A DNA stretch of 64,000 nt from Pseudoxanthomonas sp. 3HH-4 (GTDB lineage: Bacteria > Pseudomonadota > Gammaproteobacteria > Xanthomonadales > Xanthomonadaceae). Each line of letters opens with the position of its first letter. The first letter of the stretch is position 1. The notes beneath the pieces are model-generated. The model was given only the letters and a program-made list of their open reading frames with translations. It did not search any database and was not told the origin of the DNA. The DNA is taken from positions 716,983-780,982 of the forward strand of contig NZ_VFPB01000001.1 of NCBI RefSeq assembly GCF_006716465.1, given 5' to 3'. The translations under genes and the position numbers were made by a program. Shown here piece by piece: positions 7,614 through 15,741 of the stretch.

Positions 7614-10052
7614 ATGACGGGCACTGGGACCGGCATGGCTGCGCTGGTACGTCGCATGGGCAGGCTCGTGGTTCTGCTTCCGCTGTTCCTCTTCAGCACC
7701 GCGCTGTTGCCAGCGCAAGCGGAAAGCCTGGCCGGCGTGAATCAGTCTTCGGTGCCGGCACCGCCGGTCGAGGTGCGCGCGCTGCATACGGTGGGATCGC
7801 ATCTTGTCGCATTCGCGGATGCCGGCGCGTGGCGGTGGATACCTGCCGAAAAGCAGTGGCGCGCCGTGGCGTTGCCGTCGAATGTCGATGCCGATGGCTG
7901 GAAGAACGCGGCCATCGGGCGGCTCTACAACGTACGCCCGTCATCGGGCGAATCCGCCGTGCGTGTGGTCGCGGAAGCGACCTTCGCGGAGGGGCGGCTC
8001 GTATTGCGTGATCTGCCGCAGTTACCGTTTCCCTTGGCACGGCTGCGCTTGGCGGAAGGTGCAGCCGTGCTGTACGTGGCGGGGCAGGACGCGCAGGGTA
8101 TCAACCACGTGTTCCGACGCAGGCTGGACGCTGCAGCGGGCACGGCCTGGCAATCCATGCCGGCCTTGGATGGCGACGGCGCCGCGGACACGCTGGTCGC
8201 GCAACGCGGTGAACTCGTGGCCACCATTGCTGGCGAGAGCGGCGACGCCTTGTGGCGGTGGTCGCCGGACCACGGCTGGCAGGCATTGCCGTCGGTGCCA
8301 GGCAGGGTGCTGACGGCCGACGGCGCGCGCGCCGTCGGCCAGGCGCACGTGCTGTATCTGCTGCAGCCCGATGCGGCCGGTGGACGGGCGCCACGCCTCG
8401 CGACCTTCCACACGGTCACGCGCGCGTGGGCGGACCTGCCTGCGCCGACCGACGCGATGCCGGCGCCGGTCACCGCGTGGGGTGACGGCTTTGCCGGTGC
8501 CGATGCATCGGTTGGCACGATCCGCATGGTGGAGGTCTCTGCGCGCAGCCATCTGTTGACGTGGCTGGACTGGCTGGTGATCGTGGTCTATCTGGCGGCG
8601 ATGGTCGGCATCGGCATGTACTTCTACCTGCAGGAGAAGCGCGCCTCCACCGCGGACTTCTTCGTGGGTGGCCGCAGCATTCCATTCTGGGCGGCAGGGG
8701 TGAGCCTGTACGCCACCAATACCAGCTCGATCAGCTTCATCGCCATTCCGGCCAAGGCATTCGAGACGAACTGGCAGTACCTCACCAACAATCTGATCGC
8801 CGTGCTCGGCCTGATGTTCGTCGCGGTCTGGATCGTGCCGCTGCTGCGCCGGCTGGATCTGATGTCGGTGTTCTCCTATCTGGAGAAGCGTTTCCACCCC
8901 GCCATCCGCATGCTGGCCAGCGCGCTCTGCATCGCCATGCAGATCGGCAGCCGCATGAGCGTGATCCTGTTCCTGCCAGCGCTGGCCATCGCGACCATCA
9001 CGGGCGTGGACGTGGTGTGGAGCATCCTGATCATGGGGGTGTTCACCATCCTGTACACCACGCTGGGCGGCATGAAGGCGGTCATCTGGACCGACTTCGT
9101 GCAGGTCTTCGTGATGTTCGGCGGCGCGATCTTCGCCATCGGGTTCATCATCTACCACCTCAATGGAGGCGTGCCGGAGCTCGTGCAGGTCGCCATGGCG
9201 GAAGACAAGACACGCCTGTTCGATTTCAGCTTCGACCTCACCAAGGCCACGGTCTGGGGCTTCATCTTCCTGGTCCTGTTCGACGTGGTGCTCACCTTCC
9301 CGAAAGACCAGGTGCTGATGCAGCGCGTGTTGTCGACCAAGTCGGACAAGGAAGCGGGGCGTTCCATCTGGACCTTCGCGGCGATCATGGTGCCCGGCGG
9401 ATTCTTCTTCTATGCCATCGGCACGGCGCTGTATGTGTACTACCAGTCGCATCCGGAGCGGATGAACCCGCTGCTCCCGCTCGATGCCACCTTTCCCCTG
9501 TTCATCGCTGCCGAGCTCCCGATGGGCGTGACCGGCCTGATCATCGCCGGCATCTTCGCCGCCGCGATGTCCACGCTGTCCAGCATCATCAACAGCGTCT
9601 CCACCCTGGCATCGGTCGATTTTTACGAAAAGTTGGCCAAGAACCCCACGCCGAAGAAGAGCGTGCTGTTCGCGGAAATCATGGGCGTACTGGTCGGCCT
9701 GCTCGGCATCGGCATCGCACTGCTGCTGTCGCGCTACGACATCCATTCCCTGTTCGACGTGTCGATCGAACTGGCGGGCCTGCTGGGCGGTGGCTTCGCG
9801 GGCGCCTACACGCTGGGCATGTTCACCCGGCGCGCCAATGCGCAGGGCGTGGCGATCGGCATCGCCGGCGCCATCGTACTGACGCTGCTGATCTGGTCGA
9901 TGGACCTGGTGCATCCCTACTTCTACCTCGGCATTTCGATCCTGCTCTGCATCGTCATTGGCTATGCCGCCAGTTGGCTGTTCCCCCCGCCGGCGCAGTC
10001 GCTGAGCGGACTGACCATCCACCGCCAGGATGCGGTGGGCGCGACGCGCTGA
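7614..10052 (+). CDS. Sodium:solute symporter with N-terminal kelch-like periplasmic domain
   Basis: An 812-residue fusion. Residues about 8-38 form a signal sequence (LVVLLPLFLFSTALLPAQA). Residues about 45-305 carry kelch-like repeats with recurring aromatic turns (GAWRWIPAEKQWRAVALP, GDALWRWSPDHGWQALP, HTVTRAWADLP). From about 312 the SSS transporter core begins (WLDWLVIVVYLAAMVGIGMY, then ASTADFFVGGRSIPFWAAG and NTSSISFIAIPAKAF), with roughly 13 hydrophobic segments to the end. The start is uncertain: GTG 7605 overlaps the preceding stop, ATG 7614 is used here, ATG 7635 is also possible. The SSS core would import a sugar or acid with Na+; the kelch part, placed outside the inner membrane, may bind or process the ligand. 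Confidence 0.85.
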   Translation: MTGTGTGMAALVRRMGRLVVLLPLFLFSTALLPAQAESLAGVNQSSVPAPPVEVRALHTVGSHLVAFADAGAWRWIPAEKQWRAVALPSNVDADGWKNAAIGRLYNVRPSSGESAVRVVAEATFAEGRLVLRDLPQLPFPLARLRLAEGAAVLYVAGQDAQGINHVFRRRLDAAAGTAWQSMPALDGDGAADTLVAQRGELVATIAGESGDALWRWSPDHGWQALPSVPGRVLTADGARAVGQAHVLYLLQPDAAGGRAPRLATFHTVTRAWADLPAPTDAMPAPVTAWGDGFAGADASVGTIRMVEVSARSHLLTWLDWLVIVVYLAAMVGIGMYFYLQEKRASTADFFVGGRSIPFWAAGVSLYATNTSSISFIAIPAKAFETNWQYLTNNLIAVLGLMFVAVWIVPLLRRLDLMSVFSYLEKRFHPAIRMLASALCIAMQIGSRMSVILFLPALAIATITGVDVVWSILIMGVFTILYTTLGGMKAVIWTDFVQVFVMFGGAIFAIGFIIYHLNGGVPELVQVAMAEDKTRLFDFSFDLTKATVWGFIFLVLFDVVLTFPKDQVLMQRVLSTKSDKEAGRSIWTFAAIMVPGGFFFYAIGTALYVYYQSHPERMNPLLPLDATFPLFIAAELPMGVTGLIIAGIFAAAMSTLSSIINSVSTLASVDFYEKLAKNPTPKKSVLFAEIMGVLVGLLGIGIALLLSRYDIHSLFDVSIELAGLLGGGFAGAYTLGMFTRRANAQGVAIGIAGAIVLTLLIWSMDLVHPYFYLGISILLCIVIGYAASWLFPPPAQSLSGLTIHRQDAVGATR

Positions 10053-10058
10053 TGGCGC

Positions 10059-10076
10059 ATGGGCCATATGTCCCAT
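10059..10076. promoter_or_regulatory. 18-bp near-palindrome upstream of LysR gene
   Basis: ATGGGCCATATGTCCCAT has perfect outer arms ATGGG/CCCAT and a central ATAT. It lies 50 bases before the LysR start, a usual spot for autoregulation by LysR-type proteins. Confidence 0.35.
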
Positions 10077-10125
10077 CGTCGCGTGGCCTGCCCTCGTGTA
10101 GCCTGAGGGCGACAAGGGGAGGCGC

Positions 10126-11001
10126 GTGGACACCCAGTTCCTGAATACGTTCGTGGTGGTGGCCGACCGCGGTTCGATGGCCGCGGCGGCACGCGTGCTC
10201 AACATCACGCCGGCGGCCGTGGCGCAGCAGATCCGCACGCTCGAGCGGGAGCTCGGCGCGCCGCTCATCGCGCGTGCCGGCCGCACCGTCAGCCTGACCG
10301 AAGAGGGTTCGCGCATCCTGCAGCGCGCACGCGACCTGCTGCGTGACGTGGCCGACATGCGCAGCGTCGCCAACGACAGCGAAGTGTCCGGCGAATTGCG
10401 CCTGGGTGCGTGCCCCACGGCACTCGCCGGCATGTTGCCGGACATCCTGGCGCGGATGGTCGACAAGTTCCCGCAGATCAACGTCTACATCCGTCCGGGC
10501 TATTCGGCCGAGCTGTACCGCGCGGTGGAAACCGGCGAACTCGATGCGGCGCTGGTATTGCAGGCGCCGTACAACCTGCCCAAGACCTGTGATTGGCAAC
10601 TGCTGCGCGAAGAACCGCTGGTGATGATCGCACCGGCGCGCATGGCGGGCCGGGACCCGCACGACCTGCTGCGCGAGGAGCCGCTGATCCGGTATGACCG
10701 GAATCAATGGGGGGGACGGGTCGCAGACGACTACCTCCGCCGCGCCGGCATCGTGCCGCGCGAGCGTTTCGAACTCAATGGCCTGAATGCCATCGCCGTG
10801 ATGGTGGACCGCGGTCTGGGCGTATCGCTGGTGCCGGACTGGGCGCGTCCGTGGCCGGAGGGCCTGGATCTGGTACGCATCGCGCTGCCGCTGGCGAGTG
10901 AACCCAGGCGGATCGGCATGGTGTGGTCGCGTTCCACGGTGCGTATCCGCCTGGTCACCGTGCTGCTGCAGGAGAGCCGCGTCGCCACCGGGCAGGCCTG
11001 A
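10126..11001 (+). CDS. LysR-family transcriptional regulator
   Basis: The 291-residue protein starts at GTG 10126 behind AAGGGGAGG. Residues 1-60 are the LysR winged helix-turn-helix (FLNTFVVVADRGSMAAAARV, ITPAAVAQQIRTLERELGA, LTEEGSRILQRARDLL). Residues about 90-280 form the periplasmic-binding-like effector domain (GELRLGACPTALAGMLPDIL, LLREEPLVMIAP, GLGVSLVPDWARPW). Flanked by the kelch-SSS symporter and a TonB receptor on the same strand, it most likely controls one or both in response to a catabolite. The palindrome at 10059-10076 could be its own site, and TTGCAGTGCACGCTACAA (11015-11032) another, upstream of the receptor gene. Confidence 0.9.
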   Translation: MDTQFLNTFVVVADRGSMAAAARVLNITPAAVAQQIRTLERELGAPLIARAGRTVSLTEEGSRILQRARDLLRDVADMRSVANDSEVSGELRLGACPTALAGMLPDILARMVDKFPQINVYIRPGYSAELYRAVETGELDAALVLQAPYNLPKTCDWQLLREEPLVMIAPARMAGRDPHDLLREEPLIRYDRNQWGGRVADDYLRRAGIVPRERFELNGLNAIAVMVDRGLGVSLVPDWARPWPEGLDLVRIALPLASEPRRIGMVWSRSTVRIRLVTVLLQESRVATGQA

Positions 11002-11237
11002 TCGCCGCGCGATGTTGCAGTGCACGCTACAAAAACTAGCCTGTGAACATATCCGCGGGCGATTCTTCCGTGACGGGCGTCCGCCTACGCTTCGAACATC
11101 GTCGGGTTCAAGCGTCTGGGAGGAACGCTGGGCACGCCGGCCGTCCCTTGCGGCCTTTCTTGCACGCACATCCCTGTCACGGAGCGGTCGCCTGCTGTGC
11201 CGCCGTGCCGTCCACCGAAGCATTCCGAGAACAGACC

Positions 11238-13481
11238 ATGAAACAGGTACCCGCCGCGTTCGGCGTTTTCCTGCTGGCCGCCGCGGTCAGCGCCAGCGTC
11301 CAGGCCCAACAGAACACCCCGCTGCCGCAGGACGCGCCAGCCGAAGAAGAGCGGGCGAAGGATGCCGTCGACCTGGACCAGGTGATCGTGACCGGCGTGC
11401 GCACGCCGAAAGCCGTGGACAAGATTCCCGGCGCCATCACCCTGGTATCGCGCGAAGAAATCCAGCACACCCTGCTGGTGACCGAAGATGCGACCGCGGT
11501 GCTGGCGCGTACCGTTCCCGGATACGCGGAATCGTCGCAGGCGATGAGCAACACTGGCGAGACGCTGCGCGGCCGCATCGCGCTGCGCCTGTTCGATGGC
11601 GTGCCGCAGGGTTCACCGCTGCGCGAAGGCGGACGCAATGCGACGTTCACCGACATGGGCATGGTGGGGCGCATCGAAGTAATCAACGGGCCGTCTGCGT
11701 CCGAAGGCATCGGCGCCGCCGGCGGCATCATCAACTACCTCTCCAAGGTGCCGGAGAAGGAAGGTCACGAGACCACCGTGGTTTCGCGATACTCCAGCCA
11801 GTTCGGCGACGACAGCGCCGGCTGGAAACTGGGTGTCAACCACGCCTACAAGCAGGACAACGTGGACTTCCTGGGCGGGGCTTCCATCATCGACCGTGGC
11901 ATTTCCTACGACGGCAATGGTCGCCGCATCGGCATGAACACCAGCGGTTCGGTATCCGACTCGGAGGCCAAGAACCTGTTCCTGAAGGGAGGCATCAACT
12001 TCGGCGAAAGCGGCGAGCAGCGCCTGCAGGCGACCCTGAGCCACTTCAAGATCGAAGGCAAGGGCAACTACGTCCAGGTCGAGGGTTGCCGCTATGTCGA
12101 CGAAGATTGCCCGGTGCCGGTCACCAATACGTCCGAGCGCGGGCAGATTTTCGGCCAGAAGGCCGAATTCAACGACTTCAAGCAGTATGCGGTGAAGTAC
12201 ACGCACGGGAACTTCCTCGGCGGCACGCTGGGCGTGGACGCCTACTATGCCGACCAGGCGATGCGTTACCTGCCCGAGAACGGAGACGACAAGCAGCTCG
12301 TGAAGGTGGACGACGACTTCGACGAAGCCGACCGCATCTTCGACCAGTCCGAGATCGTCACCGAGAAGAAGGGTTTCCGCATCGGCTGGACGCGTTCGGA
12401 ACTGTTCAACGTGTCCGGGCTTGAACTGCGGACCGGCATCGACCTGGTGAAGGACACCGCGCAGCAACGCCTCGCGCTGACCAACCGCCTGTGGGTACCG
12501 CCGATGGAGTACGAGAGCAAGGCGCCCTACGCCCAGCTGACCTGGGATATCGGCCCGGTGACGCTGAGCGGCGGCTACCGTCGCGAGGATGGCGACCTGC
12601 ACGTCGACAGCTACACCACCACGCCATACCGCAACAGCGTGTTCGTGCAGGGCGGCGGTGTGCAGTACAAGGAGAACCTGGTCAACTACGGTGCCATCTG
12701 GCGCATCACCGACGAGTGGTCGGCATTCGCGTCGTACGGCGAGGGCTTCGGTCTGCCGAACATCGGCATCCCACTGCGCAACATCAGCGTGGAAGGCCAG
12801 TCGGTTGACCGTATCGCCGACATCGCGGCCATCGTGGTGGACAACACCGAGTTCGGCATCAACTGGCGCGGAGAGCGCGGTTCATTGAGTGCCTCGCACT
12901 ACGATTCCGAAACGCCGTTCGGCACGTCGCTGGCGATCGATCCGAACAACAACGACTTCATCCTCAGTCGTGCACCCACGCGCATCAAGGGTGTCGAACT
13001 GAGCAGCGACTGGCGCTTCAACGAGCAGTGGAAAGTCAGCGCGCTGTACTCGCGCATCCGCGGCAAGACCGCGTTCTGGGCTGCCGCGCCCAATGGCGAC
13101 TACGACGCTGGTGGGCTCAACAAGCCGATGGGCGTGCTGGACATCAACCCGGACAAGATCTCGGCGTCGGTGACTTGGAATTTCCTGCCCAATGGCAACG
13201 TGACGCTGGGCGCAACGCGACTGGCGGACCGTCATCTTTCGGGCAGCGATGTGCGGGACTTCGACGGCCGCGAGTTCGAGTATGAAGAGAACACCTACGG
13301 CTACACCCTGTTCGACCTCGGCGTGAACTACGAGACCGAACGTTTCGGCAAGTTCTCGCTCGGCATCGAGAACCTGACCGACAAGCAGTACATCCTCAGC
13401 TGGTCTCAGTTGGAAGGCTTCCAGAACTACTGGGCGGGCCGTGGCAGGATGGTGTCCATCACCCACACCATCACGTTCTGA
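11238..13481 (+). CDS. TonB-dependent receptor, siderophore-receptor-like architecture
   Basis: A 747-residue outer-membrane receptor. ATG 11238 begins a clear signal peptide (MKQVPAAFGVFLLAAAVSAS, cleavage near VQAQ); the frame is open further upstream but without signal character. The TonB box is near DLDQVIVTGVR, and the plug includes IPGAITLVSREEI, LARTVPGYAE, GMVGRIEVINGPSASEGIGA and GGIINYLSKVP. The barrel ends GRGRMVSITHTITF with terminal Phe. Its plug resembles ferric-siderophore receptors more than the large oligosaccharide type at 2586. Context, being followed at once by a serine hydrolase, sugar kinase and glycosidases, could equally indicate a carbohydrate ligand. Substrate unresolved. 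Confidence 0.88.
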   Translation: MKQVPAAFGVFLLAAAVSASVQAQQNTPLPQDAPAEEERAKDAVDLDQVIVTGVRTPKAVDKIPGAITLVSREEIQHTLLVTEDATAVLARTVPGYAESSQAMSNTGETLRGRIALRLFDGVPQGSPLREGGRNATFTDMGMVGRIEVINGPSASEGIGAAGGIINYLSKVPEKEGHETTVVSRYSSQFGDDSAGWKLGVNHAYKQDNVDFLGGASIIDRGISYDGNGRRIGMNTSGSVSDSEAKNLFLKGGINFGESGEQRLQATLSHFKIEGKGNYVQVEGCRYVDEDCPVPVTNTSERGQIFGQKAEFNDFKQYAVKYTHGNFLGGTLGVDAYYADQAMRYLPENGDDKQLVKVDDDFDEADRIFDQSEIVTEKKGFRIGWTRSELFNVSGLELRTGIDLVKDTAQQRLALTNRLWVPPMEYESKAPYAQLTWDIGPVTLSGGYRREDGDLHVDSYTTTPYRNSVFVQGGGVQYKENLVNYGAIWRITDEWSAFASYGEGFGLPNIGIPLRNISVEGQSVDRIADIAAIVVDNTEFGINWRGERGSLSASHYDSETPFGTSLAIDPNNNDFILSRAPTRIKGVELSSDWRFNEQWKVSALYSRIRGKTAFWAAAPNGDYDAGGLNKPMGVLDINPDKISASVTWNFLPNGNVTLGATRLADRHLSGSDVRDFDGREFEYEENTYGYTLFDLGVNYETERFGKFSLGIENLTDKQYILSWSQLEGFQNYWAGRGRMVSITHTITF

Positions 13482-13510
13482 TCTTGGATCCTTCGCTGTC
13501 CCCACGCCGG

Positions 13511-14788
13511 ATGCCGGCCAAGCTTGTCGCCCCCACGCCACCTGTGCACACAGGTGGCCGTGGGCGGCTCTGGTTCGGCCTGGCACTGCTTGTTCTGCCC
13601 TGGCTCGCCGCGGCACAGCCGGCAGCGTCGCCCGATGGGCTGGATGAGCAGCTCCGGCAGGCGACAGGCGAGGGGGGATACCTGGGTGTCGTGGCCGATG
13701 TCTGGCACAAGGATGCGCGGGTCTATCACCGCGTCATGGGGCAGGCCGATCTGCAGGGCACGCCCCTGCGCGAAGACGCGATCTTCCGCATCTATTCCAT
13801 GACCAAGCCCATCACCTCGGTGGCGGTGTTGATGCTGGTGGAAGAGGGCAGAATGCGGCTGGATGATCCGGTCGCACGTCATTTGCCCGAGTTCGCCGAT
13901 CTGCAGCGCGTGTCGGGTGGCGACGAAGCGAAGCCACACCGCATGGCGGTGCATCGCCCCTTGACCGTGCGCCATCTGTTGATCCATACGGCGGGCTTCG
14001 CCACTGGCGGCGACGACATCCGGGTGGCGTCGGCATTGCTTCAGCAACAGGCGCCGGAAGACGCGGAAGATCTGGCGGACTACGCACGCCGTGTCTCGCG
14101 CGCGCCGCTGGCCGCTGAACCCGGCACCCGGTTCCGGTACGACGGCGTCAACAGCGAGGTACTGGCGCGGGTCGTCGAGGTGGCCAGTGGAACGCCGTTC
14201 GATGTGTTCCTGCAGACACGGATCTTCGCGCCCCTCGGTATGCGCGACACCGGCTTCCGGGTGCCGGCATCGCAGCGAGGACGCATCATGGCGCTGACCA
14301 CGCGCAATGCCGAGGGCCATCGCGTGCTGGCGGATACGCCTTCCGCGCGCGAGCCGGGCATTCCGTTGCGTGCCTACCGCAGCGGTGCGGGCGGCCTGTA
14401 CTCGACCGCTGCCGATTACCTGCGTTTTGCGCGCATGCTCGCCAACGGCGGGGAACTGGATGGCATCCGCCTGCTCCAGGCATCGACCGTGGACCAGATG
14501 ATGCAGGACCAGCTCGCGCGCTTCGATCCGCCTGTCGCCTACCCGGAAGCGGGCGAGGGCTTCGGCCTGGGCGGCTACGTCGTCACCGATACCGCGAAGA
14601 CCACGCGACCCGGCTCGCACGGGCAGTTCGGCTGGTCCGGCGCAGCGTCCACGTGGTTCACCATCGACCGTAGCCGCAAGCTGGTGATCGTGCTCATGTC
14701 GCAGCACCTGCCGACGGACGGCGCCCCCGCGCTGCCGAAGATCGCGGCACCGTTCTACCGGCAGGTCTATTCAGCGGTGTCGCCATGA
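13511..14788 (+). CDS. Serine hydrolase, beta-lactamase/EstB family, exported
   Basis: A 425-residue member of the penicillin-binding-protein-like serine hydrolases (Pfam Beta-lactamase). The SxxK motif is S96-M-T-K99 within IFRIYSMTKPITS. The second motif region is FRYDGVNSEVLARVVE with its Tyr, and the third is HGQFGWSGAASTWF near residue 375. An N-terminal hydrophobic stretch (LWFGLALLVLPWLAAAQ, residues 20-36) is a signal peptide, so it acts in the periplasm or outer membrane. EstB-like members hydrolyse esters rather than beta-lactams, which in this cluster could mean deacylating imported sugars (inference). Start is ATG 13511; a TTG at 13484, two bases after the receptor stop, would add nine residues. 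Confidence 0.85.
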   Translation: MPAKLVAPTPPVHTGGRGRLWFGLALLVLPWLAAAQPAASPDGLDEQLRQATGEGGYLGVVADVWHKDARVYHRVMGQADLQGTPLREDAIFRIYSMTKPITSVAVLMLVEEGRMRLDDPVARHLPEFADLQRVSGGDEAKPHRMAVHRPLTVRHLLIHTAGFATGGDDIRVASALLQQQAPEDAEDLADYARRVSRAPLAAEPGTRFRYDGVNSEVLARVVEVASGTPFDVFLQTRIFAPLGMRDTGFRVPASQRGRIMALTTRNAEGHRVLADTPSAREPGIPLRAYRSGAGGLYSTAADYLRFARMLANGGELDGIRLLQASTVDQMMQDQLARFDPPVAYPEAGEGFGLGGYVVTDTAKTTRPGSHGQFGWSGAASTWFTIDRSRKLVIVLMSQHLPTDGAPALPKIAAPFYRQVYSAVSP

Positions 14789-15729
14789 AGGCGCCGGTAC
14801 TGGTGGCCGGTTCGGCCAACCTGGATTTCGTTGTCCGCGCGCCGCATGTGCCCGCGCCGGGCGAAACCGTACTCGGTCGCGACTTCGCCACCTTCCCCGG
14901 GGGCAAGGGCGCCAACCAGGCCGTGGCCTGTGCGCGTGCGGGTGGCGTGGCGACGCGCATGCTGCTGGCGCTTGGCGATGATCCCTACGCCACGGTGCTG
15001 GAAGCCGCACTGACGGACGCGGGCGTGGCAACGCACATCGTCCGCGTGCCCGCTGTGGCCAGCGGTACCGCCTTCATCTGCCTGTCTGACGATGCGGAAA
15101 ATGCGATCACGGTGGCCCCGGGCGCGAACGCGGCCCTGCGTCCGCACCATCTGCCGTCCCTCTTTGGCGTCACCCACCTGTTGCTGCAACTTGAAACACC
15201 ACTGGATGCCGTGGCGAGCTTCGCGCACGTGGCGCACGCTGCCGGCGTGCACGTGCTGCTGAACGCCGCGCCCGCCACCACGCTTCCTCCCTTGTTGCTG
15301 CAGGACGTCGACCTGCTGGTGGTCAACGAAGGCGAGCTCGCTGCGCTTGCCGGTCCCGGCACACTGGTCGCGCAGATGTCGCGCCTGCCGGTGCCGTGCG
15401 TGGTCGCCACGCTGGGTGCCCGCGGCTGTGTCGCCAGGCGCGGGGGCGAACTGTTCCTGCAGCCGGCGTTCCGCATCGATGCCGTGGACACCACGGCCGC
15501 GGGCGATACGTTCTGCGGTGCGCTCGCCGCCCGGCTGGCGCAGCATGCATCGCTGGCGGACGCGCTACGCTTCGCCAGCGCGGCATCGGCCCTGGCATGC
15601 ACGCGCCTGGGTGCGCAGGCCAGCATCCCGACGTGCGACGAGGTCGCTGCATGGCTGGCCACGCAGGTCGATGCGCCCGAGCACAAGGCTGCCCTCGCCG
15701 CGTATTGCGGTATCCCCGCTTCCGATTGA
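14785..15729 (+). CDS. Ribokinase-like carbohydrate kinase (PfkB family)
   Basis: The 314-residue kinase overlaps the hydrolase stop by four bases (ATGA), implying coupled translation. It shows VLVAGSANLDFVVRAPHVP, the ribokinase signature FPGGKGANQAVACARAGG (residues about 38-55), VVNEGELAAL, and the catalytic motif VDTTAAGDTFCGALAARL with AAGD near residue 240. The GGKGANQA wording places it with ribokinases rather than with the KDG kinase upstream. Because the next genes encode an arabinofuranosidase-family enzyme, the substrate may be a pentose or a derived sugar released in the cytoplasm; this is inference. Confidence 0.85.
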   Translation: MKAPVLVAGSANLDFVVRAPHVPAPGETVLGRDFATFPGGKGANQAVACARAGGVATRMLLALGDDPYATVLEAALTDAGVATHIVRVPAVASGTAFICLSDDAENAITVAPGANAALRPHHLPSLFGVTHLLLQLETPLDAVASFAHVAHAAGVHVLLNAAPATTLPPLLLQDVDLLVVNEGELAALAGPGTLVAQMSRLPVPCVVATLGARGCVARRGGELFLQPAFRIDAVDTTAAGDTFCGALAARLAQHASLADALRFASAASALACTRLGAQASIPTCDEVAAWLATQVDAPEHKAALAAYCGIPASD

Positions 15730-15741
15730 AAGACCCATCCC

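Noticed and set aside
8022-10481. 819-codon antisense frame opposite the symporter and LysR genes
   Set aside because: His/Arg/Gln-rich low-complexity sequence without domains; both sense genes are well supported.
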